Source: an uncultured Pseudodesulfovibrio sp.
Lineage (GTDB): Bacteria; Desulfobacterota; Desulfovibrionia; Desulfovibrionales; Desulfovibrionaceae
Assembly (NCBI RefSeq): GCF_963677845.1
Contig: NZ_OY782498.1
Coordinates: forward strand, 2,363,518-2,427,517
Direction of reading: 5' to 3'
DNA length: 64,000 nt
Shown: piece by piece, positions 33,680 to 42,008 of the stretch
How positions within the stretch are numbered: the first letter of the stretch is position 1
Layout of the letters: every line of letters starts with the position of its first letter
Notes under the pieces: generated by a model
What the model was told of the DNA's origin: nothing
Database searches by the model: none
Seen by the model: the letters and a program-made list of their open reading frames with translations, nothing else
Made by a program: the position numbers and the translations under genes

Positions 33680-33688
33680 GAGCACAGC

Positions 33689-34495
33689 ATGAGTGCCATT
33701 CAAACCCCAACAATCACCATTCGCGGCGCAGGCGACCTCGCTACAGGCGTTGCCCTTCGACTCTACCGGGCCGGACTGACTCGACTCCTGCTTCTGGAAA
33801 CGGCCAACCCCCTCGCCGTGCGCAGAACCGTGGCTTTTTCCGAAGCCGTATATCACGGTGAAATGACCGTTGAAGGAATCAAGGCCACACGTATTTCTTC
33901 TCCTGATCTCACTGAAAAAGCATGGAACAACGGCACAATTCCTGTTCTCGTTGACCCGGAAGCCTCCTCTTTGGATCAGGTAAAACCTGACGTACTGGTG
34001 GATGCCATCCTTGCCAAACGCAACATCGGGACAACCATGGATCAAGCTCCGCTGGTCATCGGTCTCGGACCCGGATTCACGGCAGGACAAGATGTACACA
34101 GAGTCGTTGAGACCAAACGCGGTCATCACCTCGGACGCGTCATCACCGAAGGGCCTGCGGCTGCGAACACAGGTGTCCCCGGTGTGATTGACGGATTTTC
34201 CATAGAACGCGTTTATTGGGCCGAACACGAAGGAACCTTCACAACCCCTTACGACATCGGCCAACTGATAAAAAAAGGCGATATCATCGGTTCTGTCGAC
34301 GACACCCCGGTTGTTGCAGCCCTGTCCGGCGTTATTCGAGGTCTGCTCAGAAACAACACTCCGGTCGTCAAACGCACAAAACTCGGAGATGTGGACCCCA
34401 GAGGAACCATTTCATACTGCGGAGAAACTTCGGACAAGGCTTTGTCCATCGGCGGCGGCGTTCTCGAAACCATTTGTGCACAACTTTTCATCTGA
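33689..34495 (+). CDS. yqeB: Selenium-dependent molybdenum hydroxylase maturation protein YqeB
   Basis: 268 residues with ITIRGAGDLATGVALRLYRAG at the start (a Rossmann-like GAGDLATG), GLGPGFTAGQDV in the middle and SIGGGVLETI near the end, all typical of the EF2563/YqeB family. Comparative genomics ties this family to orphan SelD and to hydroxylases with a labile selenium ligand. Its biochemical step is not established. Starts 9 bases after mocA. Confidence 0.9.
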   Translation: MSAIQTPTITIRGAGDLATGVALRLYRAGLTRLLLLETANPLAVRRTVAFSEAVYHGEMTVEGIKATRISSPDLTEKAWNNGTIPVLVDPEASSLDQVKPDVLVDAILAKRNIGTTMDQAPLVIGLGPGFTAGQDVHRVVETKRGHHLGRVITEGPAAANTGVPGVIDGFSIERVYWAEHEGTFTTPYDIGQLIKKGDIIGSVDDTPVVAALSGVIRGLLRNNTPVVKRTKLGDVDPRGTISYCGETSDKALSIGGGVLETICAQLFI

Positions 34496-34502
34496 GGCAC
34501 GC

Positions 34503-35333
34503 ATGAACGGGACCGTAACCCTTAGCGCATGTGCCGCACTCACCTCGCCGGAACACCGGCTTATCACCGTCATCGGAGCGGGAGGGAAGACCTCTCTCCT
34601 TCATTGGATAGCCAAAAGCAGAATTTCTGCAGGGCAACGGGTGGTCATTACAACGACCACCAAGATCTTCCCGCTCCATGACGTTGATACCATTCTAATG
34701 ACAGATGGCCCGGATTTTTTGAATAGGCTACGCCAGGCATTGACGAAAAGTTCCTGTGTTATCGCTGCTCAAAGATTTGATACAAAAACCGGAAAACTCA
34801 TTGGATTAGACGCTGAAAGTGTTGACGCTCTTCACTACTCTGAGATTGGAGACGCCATTTTGGTTGAAGCCGATGGTGCAGCTCGAAAGCCACTCAAAGC
34901 ACCAGCAAATCACGAACCGGTCATCCCGGTTACATCTGATATCTGTGTCGGTGTCATGGGACTCGATGCTGTAAATCAGCCCTTTTCCGAAGACATTGTT
35001 CACCGATCCAATATTTTCGCTGAAATCACCGACATTTCTTTTGGAGAAGCAATAACCCCAGACCACTTGATAAAGATTGCCACCTCCAATGATGGGCTGT
35101 TCAAAGGCTGTCCCCAAAACTGTGAACAAATCGTACTGCTCAACAAAATGGATATTCCCGGCGGAAAGGCACAGGTTGCAGAATTTACTGCCAAATTGAA
35201 CGGAAGTGCCACAACGTCGACTCTTTCATGGTTTGCAGGCAGTTGTCGCCAACATTGCTTGCACCGCATCAATTATCAAAGCGTGATGTCCTGCGCTAAA
35301 AATAACCGTCTTGAACATTCATCTCAGTTCTGA
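34503..35333 (+). CDS. yqeC: Selenium cofactor biosynthesis protein YqeC
   Basis: 276 residues. A P-loop VIGAGGKTSLL near residue 25, TTTTKIF shortly after, and ADGAARKPLKAPANHEPVIP in the middle match the YqeC family, probably a GTPase/ATPase acting in selenium-dependent hydroxylase maturation. LNKMD resembles a G4 motif. ATG at 34503 follows the yqeB stop by 7 bases; a longer upstream frame would overlap yqeB. Confidence 0.9.
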   Translation: MNGTVTLSACAALTSPEHRLITVIGAGGKTSLLHWIAKSRISAGQRVVITTTTKIFPLHDVDTILMTDGPDFLNRLRQALTKSSCVIAAQRFDTKTGKLIGLDAESVDALHYSEIGDAILVEADGAARKPLKAPANHEPVIPVTSDICVGVMGLDAVNQPFSEDIVHRSNIFAEITDISFGEAITPDHLIKIATSNDGLFKGCPQNCEQIVLLNKMDIPGGKAQVAEFTAKLNGSATTSTLSWFAGSCRQHCLHRINYQSVMSCAKNNRLEHSSQF

Positions 35334-35349
35334 AAGGTTGGAGGGAACC

Positions 35350-36930
35350 ATGTCCAAACAAAAGAGTCCGCATACCCCGCTTCCAATGTGTCCGCCTGAC
35401 AAAGGCGGCGTCTGTACCATATGTTTCTTCGGCGCACTCTCCATTATTCTGGCCGCGTGCATCCCTCTCCTGATGTACCCTGAAGCCGGAGAAAGAATCA
35501 TCAACTCGATGTTCCAATTCGTCACCGTAAAAATGGGGTGGCTCTACATGCTGTTCGGAGCCGGTACTTTTACCCTGCTCATGTGGTTCGCCTTTGGCCC
35601 CTTCAGTCACAAACGCCTTGGTGATAAGGTTGAGTACTCTACCTTTTCCTGGATAGGCATGCTCTTCTGTGCGGGCGTAGGCGCTGGCATCATGTTCGGC
35701 GGGTCCATTGATTGGGCCTATTATGCAGCCTACCCAATGCACGGCGAACCAGCCGGTTCACTCGAAGCCTACGAATGGGGCAGTGCGTACGGCATGTTCC
35801 ACTGGGGACCAATCTGCTGGTCCATCTACGCGGTGTTGGCCGTGCCCATTGGCTATAGTTACTACGTCAAACGAGTCCCCATCCTGAACATTTCCCAGGC
35901 CTGTACAGGACTGCTCGGCGACAAGGTCAACGGCTGGCAAGGCAAAGTTATCGACATCCTTTTCATGACCGGACTTGTGGCCGGCTCAGCCACAGCACTT
36001 GGACTGGGTATTCCCATCGTGGCCGCAGCCATTGCCTCCGTTGCCGGCATTGAACATTCCTTCTGGTTGGAATTCGGCACATTGCTTCTTGTCACCTCCA
36101 TCTTCTGTGTATCAGCCAGCCTCGGCTTGAAAAAAGGACTGAGTAAACTTTCAGACTTCAACGTCATGATAGCCATGGCGCTCCTTCTGTTCGTTTTCAT
36201 CGTCGGGCCCACGGTTTTTTTGACCGACATGGCCATCACATCGCTGGGCCTCATGTATTCAAAACTCATCACCATGGCCACGTCGATGGACCCCATGGAT
36301 TCCGTAGGATTCACCAAGGACTGGACTGTTTTCTATTACGCATGGTTCGTGGCATACGCCCCATTCATGTCCCTGTTCATCGCCAAAATCTCTCGTGGTC
36401 GCACAGTCCGCGAGGTTGTGCTTGGCCCGGTCCTCATCGCTTCATTGGGATGTGGCTGTTTCTATCTCGTCTTCGGCAACTTCGGCCTGTACCTCCAACT
36501 CACCGGGCAACTGGACGTGGTGAGCATGGTCAAAACCGTCAAAGGCGCTACAGCCATTATGGCCATTGCGGACTTCATCCCCATGGCCTCGCTCTATAAA
36601 GTTGTCTTTGCCGGTGTCACCGCCATCTCCATGGCAACGACCTTTGACGCAGTTTCATTCGCTCTGGCCGCCACCACCACACTCAAGCTCACTCCTGATG
36701 AAGAGCCTGCGCGCTGGAACCGCCTGTTTTGGGCTTTGTCTCTTGGTTTGGTTCCCACAGGGATCATGCTCATCGACGGACCGCTATCCGTTCTGCAAAC
36801 CGCTTCAATTGTAGTAGGGCTGCCTGTACTTGGCGTCGTCACCATCGGAGTTGCCGCATTCCTCAAGGAATACCGGCAAACCGGCTGGGTGGAATACGAC
36901 GACGCAGCATGCGCTCCGCGCGACATATAA
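35350..36930 (+). CDS. BCCT-family transporter (betaine/carnitine/choline type)
   Basis: 526 residues, about twelve helices. Family signature DWTVFYYAWFVAYAPFMSLFIAKISRGRTVREVV lies near 320-355 and the helix-3 glycine stretch CAGVGAGIMFGG near 105. BCCT proteins import or exchange quaternary-ammonium compounds such as betaine, carnitine and choline derivatives. GGAGGGA precedes the ATG. It stands between the yqeC and molybdopterin genes, inside the hydroxylase operon, which hints that the hydroxylase acts on a zwitterionic or N-methylated compound. That link is inference. Confidence 0.9.
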   Translation: MSKQKSPHTPLPMCPPDKGGVCTICFFGALSIILAACIPLLMYPEAGERIINSMFQFVTVKMGWLYMLFGAGTFTLLMWFAFGPFSHKRLGDKVEYSTFSWIGMLFCAGVGAGIMFGGSIDWAYYAAYPMHGEPAGSLEAYEWGSAYGMFHWGPICWSIYAVLAVPIGYSYYVKRVPILNISQACTGLLGDKVNGWQGKVIDILFMTGLVAGSATALGLGIPIVAAAIASVAGIEHSFWLEFGTLLLVTSIFCVSASLGLKKGLSKLSDFNVMIAMALLLFVFIVGPTVFLTDMAITSLGLMYSKLITMATSMDPMDSVGFTKDWTVFYYAWFVAYAPFMSLFIAKISRGRTVREVVLGPVLIASLGCGCFYLVFGNFGLYLQLTGQLDVVSMVKTVKGATAIMAIADFIPMASLYKVVFAGVTAISMATTFDAVSFALAATTTLKLTPDEEPARWNRLFWALSLGLVPTGIMLIDGPLSVLQTASIVVGLPVLGVVTIGVAAFLKEYRQTGWVEYDDAACAPRDI

Positions 36931-36959
36931 TCAATCATTCGCATCATATCGAGGTTATC

Positions 36960-37985
36960 ATGAAAACCATGCACGTTGAAAAAGCCGTGGGTACCGTCTT
37001 GTGTCAAGATATCACCCGCATCATACCCGGCGGAGAAAAAGGCCCTGCATTCCGCCGCGGCCATGTGGTTACCGAAGCTGACATCCCAACACTGTTGGAT
37101 ATCGGCAAAGAGCACCTCTATGTATTTGATCCTCAGGACGGGTATGTCCATGAGGATGATGCCGCACGACGCATAGCCGAAGCCGCAGCCGGTCCGGGCA
37201 TCGAACTGAGCACCCCGGTGGAAGGCAAAATCACTTTGCGCGCCACCCATGACGGCCTGCTCGACATCAACACTGATACCCTGTTCAAACTGAACTCGGT
37301 CAAAGATGTCATCTTCGGCACCATCCATACCAATCAACTGGTCCGCAAAGGCCGCGCCATGGCCGGTACCCGTGTCATTCCATTGGTCGTCCCCGAAGCT
37401 ATCGTTGCCGAAGCTGAAGCAGTACTTCGCGAAAACGCACCACTTATTCAGGTCCGTCCGCTCAAGCCGTGTCGTATCGGCATCGTCACCACGGGCAGTG
37501 AGGTTTACAATGGCCGCATTGAGGACAAGTTTGGTCCGGTTATCCGCAAAAAATTCAAAGGATATGGTTCAACCACGATCGGACAGAAGCTCGTTTCCGA
37601 TGACCCGGAGATGACCAAGGGAGCCATTCTGGATTTCATAGAAAACGGGGCCGACTTTGTGGTTGTCACAGGAGGCATGTCCGTGGACCCGGACGACCAA
37701 ACGCCCACTTCCATCCGCATGACCGGGGCCGAAGTCGTGACTTACGGCGCGCCCACCTTTCCCGGAGCCATGTTCATGCTCGCCCGCCTCGGAGACGTCC
37801 CTGTCGTCGGTCTTCCCGGTTGCGTCATGTACTATCGCGCCAGCATTTTCGACCTGATCATACCACGCATTCTGGCAGGTAAGGACGTGACACGCGAAGA
37901 CATCATCAACCTCGGCCACGGTGGATTCTGTGAAGGGTGTGAGACCTGCCGCTACCCCGTGTGCAGCTTCGGTAAAGGGGCATAA
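36960..37985 (+). CDS. Molybdopterin-binding protein with C-terminal Cys-rich motif
   Basis: 341 residues. The MoaB/Mog-like molybdopterin-binding domain spans about 165-320: GIVTTGSEVYNGRIED, VVTGGMSVDPDDQTP, GAPTFPGAMFMLA and GLPGCVMYY. The N-terminal half resembles MoeA-like domain parts (VEKAVGTVLCQDITRI). The last 22 residues hold C-x2-C-x2-C-x4-C (FCEGCETCRYPVCSF), possibly a metal or cluster site. It probably takes part in cofactor insertion or modification for the hydroxylase. Followed two bases later by xdhC. Confidence 0.85.
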   Translation: MKTMHVEKAVGTVLCQDITRIIPGGEKGPAFRRGHVVTEADIPTLLDIGKEHLYVFDPQDGYVHEDDAARRIAEAAAGPGIELSTPVEGKITLRATHDGLLDINTDTLFKLNSVKDVIFGTIHTNQLVRKGRAMAGTRVIPLVVPEAIVAEAEAVLRENAPLIQVRPLKPCRIGIVTTGSEVYNGRIEDKFGPVIRKKFKGYGSTTIGQKLVSDDPEMTKGAILDFIENGADFVVVTGGMSVDPDDQTPTSIRMTGAEVVTYGAPTFPGAMFMLARLGDVPVVGLPGCVMYYRASIFDLIIPRILAGKDVTREDIINLGHGGFCEGCETCRYPVCSFGKGA

Positions 37986-37987
37986 AA

Positions 37988-38965
37988 ATGCAGAACGTCT
38001 TTGCATCCATCATGGAGGCCTTGGGAAAAGGCCAATCCGTTGTCAGGGTTTCTGTCATGAAAAGCAACGGGTCTACTCCGCGCTCTGCCGGGGCGGTTAT
38101 GGCTGTCTTCGAAGATGGTTCCACCGCCGGCACCATTGGCGGTGGGTCTGTTGAAAATGCAAGCCACATGGCCGCAAAAAAAATGCAGCCCGGAACTTCA
38201 ACTGTTCGTGAATTCGATCTCACCAACGCAGACGCCGCCAACCTCGGCATGGTCTGCGGCGGCAACATGACCGTCCTGTTGGACTCCCTGCTGCCTGATG
38301 CCAAGAATATTGCGCTCATCAAAAAGATGCTCACCCATTGGCAAGCAGGCGAACATCGTCTGCTCGTGACCTCGTTGTCCACATCAGGCACAGTGACTAA
38401 TCGTGAAATCTTCCCCTTGGGCGGGACTTTTCCCGATACAGTTCGCACACCGATGACCACGGAAACACCTGACTCAATCCAGTTCGTGGAGCCAATTCAC
38501 ATCCCGGAAACAGTCCATTTCATCGGCGCAGGCCACGTGGCCAATGCCACAGCAAAACTGGCTGCTTTTGTCGGTTTTCGAGTTGTAGTGGTGGATGACC
38601 GTGAAGAATTCGCCAATGCCGTTCGATATCCCGAGGCCAGTGAAATTCGAGTCGAAAAGTCCCTGACAAAGTGCCTGCCGGAATCATTGGACAAAAGTGA
38701 TTTTATCGTCATCATGACACGCGGTCATATGCATGATCGCGATGTTCTGGCCCAAGCCTTGAGAACAAAAGCGGGCTATATCGGCATGATTGGCAGCAAA
38801 AAGAAAAAAGCGGCAGTGTATAAATCACTTCTCAAAAGCGGATACACGCAAACCGCTCTCGACGCGGTTCACTGCCCTATCGGTTTGACCATCGACGCAG
38901 ACACACCGGAAGAAATAGCCATCAGCATCATGGGCGAACTCATTCAAAGCAGAAAACAAAGCTAA
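37988..38965 (+). CDS. XdhC/CoxI-family molybdenum cofactor chaperone
   Basis: 325 residues. The N-terminal XdhC domain has SVMKSNGSTPRSAGAVMAVFEDGSTAGTIGGGSVE, and the C-terminal Rossmann half has HFIGAGHVANATAKLAAFVGFRVVVVDDREEFAN then MIGSKKKKA. XdhC proteins hold the cofactor while its sulfido ligand (here perhaps selenido) is added and then load the apo-enzyme. It is the last gene of the operon that begins at 28115. Spacing to the next gene (141 bases) suggests the operon ends here, though no terminator is obvious. Confidence 0.9.
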   Translation: MQNVFASIMEALGKGQSVVRVSVMKSNGSTPRSAGAVMAVFEDGSTAGTIGGGSVENASHMAAKKMQPGTSTVREFDLTNADAANLGMVCGGNMTVLLDSLLPDAKNIALIKKMLTHWQAGEHRLLVTSLSTSGTVTNREIFPLGGTFPDTVRTPMTTETPDSIQFVEPIHIPETVHFIGAGHVANATAKLAAFVGFRVVVVDDREEFANAVRYPEASEIRVEKSLTKCLPESLDKSDFIVIMTRGHMHDRDVLAQALRTKAGYIGMIGSKKKKAAVYKSLLKSGYTQTALDAVHCPIGLTIDADTPEEIAISIMGELIQSRKQS

Positions 38966-39106
38966 TCACACATCACGCTTCCCAACTTCTTTTCCACGAA
39001 TATTCCCTGCCAAAAACCAATATAGAATTTGGCGGAGAAATCCAGTACGCTCACATCTCTTTTTAGTGAACGTATGACGATGGATATTCGTGGAAAAGGA
39101 GTAAAC

Positions 39107-39493
39107 GTGACCTCTCGAAAAATCATTTGTATTGCAGCAGCCTTCATGCTGGCCGCAACCACCTTGTTCGGCGCGTGCACAAACTACACCCGCGAACGCG
39201 GCGTAGAAAACACATGGCGCAGCATCGACCTGTCACAAATCGTTCCCGGCACGACTACACAGATGGAAATCGTCAAGCAACTCGGCCCACCATCACAGAT
39301 CATCGACCTCAAGGCCGGTCCGGCGTTCTATTATCTTGCTGAACAGACGCAAGGCGGCGGCGTGATCCTGATCCTCTTCAATCACATGGATGAAAAAATC
39401 ACCTACGATCGAGCCGTTTTCTTTTTTGATGCGCAGGGAGTACTTCTCGACTATTCCTTGAGCAAGGAATCCATCTCACATGAGAAAAAATAA
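39107..39493 (+). CDS. Small putative lipoprotein, BamE-like region
   Basis: 128 residues starting at a GTG five bases after AAAGGAG. A basic N-region and hydrophobic core end in LFGAC, a weak lipobox with Cys near 24. The mature part has IVPGTTTQMEIVKQLGPPSQIID, the helix-turn pattern of SmpA/BamE-like domains. It overlaps the next lipoprotein gene by 14 bases; both share the pattern KxLGPPs. Outer-membrane or periplasmic-face location is likely, function unknown. Confidence 0.7.
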   Translation: MTSRKIICIAAAFMLAATTLFGACTNYTRERGVENTWRSIDLSQIVPGTTTQMEIVKQLGPPSQIIDLKAGPAFYYLAEQTQGGGVILILFNHMDEKITYDRAVFFFDAQGVLLDYSLSKESISHEKK

Positions 39494-40085
39494 AAGTTTC
39501 AAAACTCTTGCCGCCGCAGTAGTGATCTTTGCCGCCCTTTCCGGCTGTACCATCATACGTTCCGAACCAGCCCATATTGAGAAGTTTGACACAACCCGAT
39601 ATGACTCCGGCACGCACTACAGCAAAATCTTGCATGACATAGGTCCTCCGACCAAAATGTCACAACTCGGCACTGGTATGGCGTGGCTCTATGAAGATGT
39701 TGTACTCAAGGAAAAACAAATCGGCTTTGGTCCTGTCAGCGGCCCGCTCTCAATTTTCAAATTAAATTTCGCCACAGGTGACGGAGAATATCAGGGGACC
39801 GTCCTCACCTTTGATCAGGATGGCCAACTGACCAGCGCAGGAGCCATGAATGAGGAGCTCAACCTCGGCGAAGGCATGGCCTTTCAATTCGTCTTTGCAG
39901 TTTCAAGTCTGGTGGACATCGGAGATATTCGCCAAACCCCAAACCAGCATACATGGGGAAAATCCCTGTTGCAGGATGTCCCTGCAGGGTTGAATCGCCA
40001 ACAAGACCTCGATACAGGTGCTCATGGAGTAGAACTCATGACCACACCACAATTCACAGGCCAGCAGTCACTGGCAAACCCATAA
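39480..40085 (+). CDS. Putative lipoprotein paired with the preceding gene
   Basis: 201 residues. Signal peptide ends in LSGC (Cys near 23), a good lipobox. The mature part begins with THYSKILHDIGPPTKMSQLGTGMAWLYED, echoing the IVKQLGPPSQ segment of its neighbour, so the two may be diverged copies. The C-terminal third is polar with Gln/Thr-rich tail. Translationally coupled through the 14-base overlap. Confidence 0.7.
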   Translation: MRKNKSFKTLAAAVVIFAALSGCTIIRSEPAHIEKFDTTRYDSGTHYSKILHDIGPPTKMSQLGTGMAWLYEDVVLKEKQIGFGPVSGPLSIFKLNFATGDGEYQGTVLTFDQDGQLTSAGAMNEELNLGEGMAFQFVFAVSSLVDIGDIRQTPNQHTWGKSLLQDVPAGLNRQQDLDTGAHGVELMTTPQFTGQQSLANP

Positions 40086-40105
40086 CCAAACAAAAAAAGA
40101 TCCGC

Positions 40106-40723
40106 ATGCTCGAACTCATTACCGTCACCATCTTCATGCTTCTCGCTGCCATGGCACCGGGTGCCGACTTCGCACTGGTAGTCCGCAACTCGCTGCTTTA
40201 TTCCCGCCGTTCAGCCTGCTTCACCGCTATTGGAGTTGGAGCCGGGCAGTCCATCCACACGATATACAGTGTTCTTGGGCTGACGGTACTCATATCCAAA
40301 TCCCTGTTGCTCTTCACCATCGTCAAATATGTTGGGGCCGCTTATCTTTGTTATCTTGGAATCCGCAGTCTCATGGCCGGAGGTGGCCCACACGCGACAG
40401 AAATCAAACCAGCCGAAAAGGATATTTCCGCCTTTGCGGCCTTCAAACAGGGACTCATCTGCAACACTCTAAACCCCAAGGCACCGCTCATTTATATCGC
40501 ATTTTACAGCGCGGTTCTGCCACCAGACATTTCTCAACTTGGCAAGATTCTCTACGGCCTCGAATTCATATTTATCGTTGGAGGGTGGTTCGTCTTTCTG
40601 GCCTGCATCATCACTCATCCTACAGTGAAAAAGGTGCTCGGACGTGTGCAGCGGGTACTGACCAAGGCCCTTGGCGGCATGATGCTCTACTTTGGTATTC
40701 GACTGGCTTTCATCGAACAATAA
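40106..40723 (+). CDS. LysE/RhtB-family amino-acid exporter
   Basis: 205 residues, six helices. The opening LLAAMAPGADFALVVRNSLLYSRRSACFTAIGVGAGQSIH is the family signature (PGPxxxxV-type loop). LNPKAPLIYIAFY is the second conserved loop. Exports amino acids such as lysine, threonine or homoserine-like compounds. The start at 40106 lacks a strong ribosome site and follows the lipoprotein stop by 20 bases, so coupling is likely. Confidence 0.85.
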   Translation: MLELITVTIFMLLAAMAPGADFALVVRNSLLYSRRSACFTAIGVGAGQSIHTIYSVLGLTVLISKSLLLFTIVKYVGAAYLCYLGIRSLMAGGGPHATEIKPAEKDISAFAAFKQGLICNTLNPKAPLIYIAFYSAVLPPDISQLGKILYGLEFIFIVGGWFVFLACIITHPTVKKVLGRVQRVLTKALGGMMLYFGIRLAFIEQ

Positions 40724-40732
40724 TCAAAAAAA

Positions 40733-40756
40733 GGGTATTCGCAGACGCGAATACCC
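40733..40756. terminator. Bidirectional hairpin terminator
   Basis: GGGTATTCGC/GCGAATACCC with an AGAC loop, flanked by A-runs on both sides, between convergent genes. Confidence 0.85.
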
Positions 40757-40785
40757 TAAAAAAACATTGCTCAATCTCACATTTC

Positions 40786-41847
40786 TCAGGACGTAATTTC
40801 CTTATTTTCACCAGCCTCATGTTCCTTGATAACCTTGATCACATATTCACCGAGGTGTTGGGCTGAACTGATAAAACCAAGCACCTGAAAGAGACGTTGT
40901 GCACCGAAACGACTGGTCACGCCCTGACGACGCAATTCAATAAACCGTATTTCGATATTGCTCACGGCATCTTCCAAACGTTTCGTATCATGAGGAACCC
41001 CCATCCCGATGGCACGTAATGCGGTCGTCGTGGATCGCGTCAATTCTGTCAGTTCCGGGGCAAGGATGATATCAAAGCCCACGCCTTCCACCTGGTTCAA
41101 CAAGGTGAGCATGGCCTGCAACCGTTCCAGCACAGAACGAAAAACACTGACCTGTGTCGAAAGTAGGTTGACGTCATCCCTGAAAAATCGCCGTTCCATG
41201 GAAAAGACCTTGTGGAACATCTCCTTATTCTTCTCGGTCGTGCCCGCAAAATCATCAAACAAATCAGGATCAGTCTTTTGTTGCAGAGAAAGAAAATTAT
41301 TCATGAGCAACGTATACCGGACTGCCAATTGCCCGTATTGATGTTCCAGCCGCTCACGCAATGCGGCCCCGGCCCTTCTAGGCCATAAGACCACGGAAAC
41401 AAGAAAGGCACAGGCTACGCCAACGCCGATCTCTGCCACTCTGGATAGGGTAAACAGAATACGATGTTCGTCTGTAAGACTCGTCAGATATACGATGGCC
41501 ACAGTAATGGCCGCCATTCGAAAACGGACATTATATCGCGTAAGGTAGGCACACACCCCGGTACCGACAAAGATACCCATCAAGGTATACATAGGCGTTG
41601 CCGGGAAAATGAGAATAAGCAAAATGCCCATCCCCGCACCAATGGCGGTTCCGGTAAAGCGGTACAGGCACATGTGAATGGAGTCCGCCACATGGACCTG
41701 CATGACAATAACCGTGGTAATCACAGCCCAGTAAGCATATGGCACCCCCACAAGACCGGATACGACATATGCGAGCACGCTCGCCACGCCGACCTTGATA
41801 CCATGCCGGATGTGACTACTTGCAATAATTCTTTTGATGTAGGACAT
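40786..41847 (-). CDS. FUSC-family inner-membrane protein (aromatic acid exporter-like)
   Basis: 353 residues. The first half holds about six helices with the FUSC pattern AYWAVITTVIVMQ and RFTGTAIGAGMGI; the second half is a cytosolic helical domain (about 175-350) rich in charged coiled-coil segments. Relatives pump aromatic carboxylates (AaeB) or belong to YccS-type proteins. No membrane-fusion partner is beside it, so export partners would be elsewhere. 41848-42008 between it and the next gene is empty. Confidence 0.8.
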   Translation of the reverse strand: MSYIKRIIASSHIRHGIKVGVASVLAYVVSGLVGVPYAYWAVITTVIVMQVHVADSIHMCLYRFTGTAIGAGMGILLILIFPATPMYTLMGIFVGTGVCAYLTRYNVRFRMAAITVAIVYLTSLTDEHRILFTLSRVAEIGVGVACAFLVSVVLWPRRAGAALRERLEHQYGQLAVRYTLLMNNFLSLQQKTDPDLFDDFAGTTEKNKEMFHKVFSMERRFFRDDVNLLSTQVSVFRSVLERLQAMLTLLNQVEGVGFDIILAPELTELTRSTTTALRAIGMGVPHDTKRLEDAVSNIEIRFIELRRQGVTSRFGAQRLFQVLGFISSAQHLGEYVIKVIKEHEAGENKEITS

Positions 41848-42008
41848 TTTTTTCGTCGGATTCGGGAATTATGGGCAGCGAAAATCGCCAACCGTTGCAA
41901 ACAACCGACGCACGGCTCTCTCACATTGCGGCCAGAGGGTCAACCATTAAAGATTCTACAATATATGTTTTCCGCACGATTGACACACAGAAAAAAAAGA
42001 ACTTCGGA

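Noticed and set aside
40348..40866. 172-codon plus-strand frame over the LysE gene and terminator
   Set aside because: Out-of-frame shadow of the LysE-family gene running through a strong terminator.
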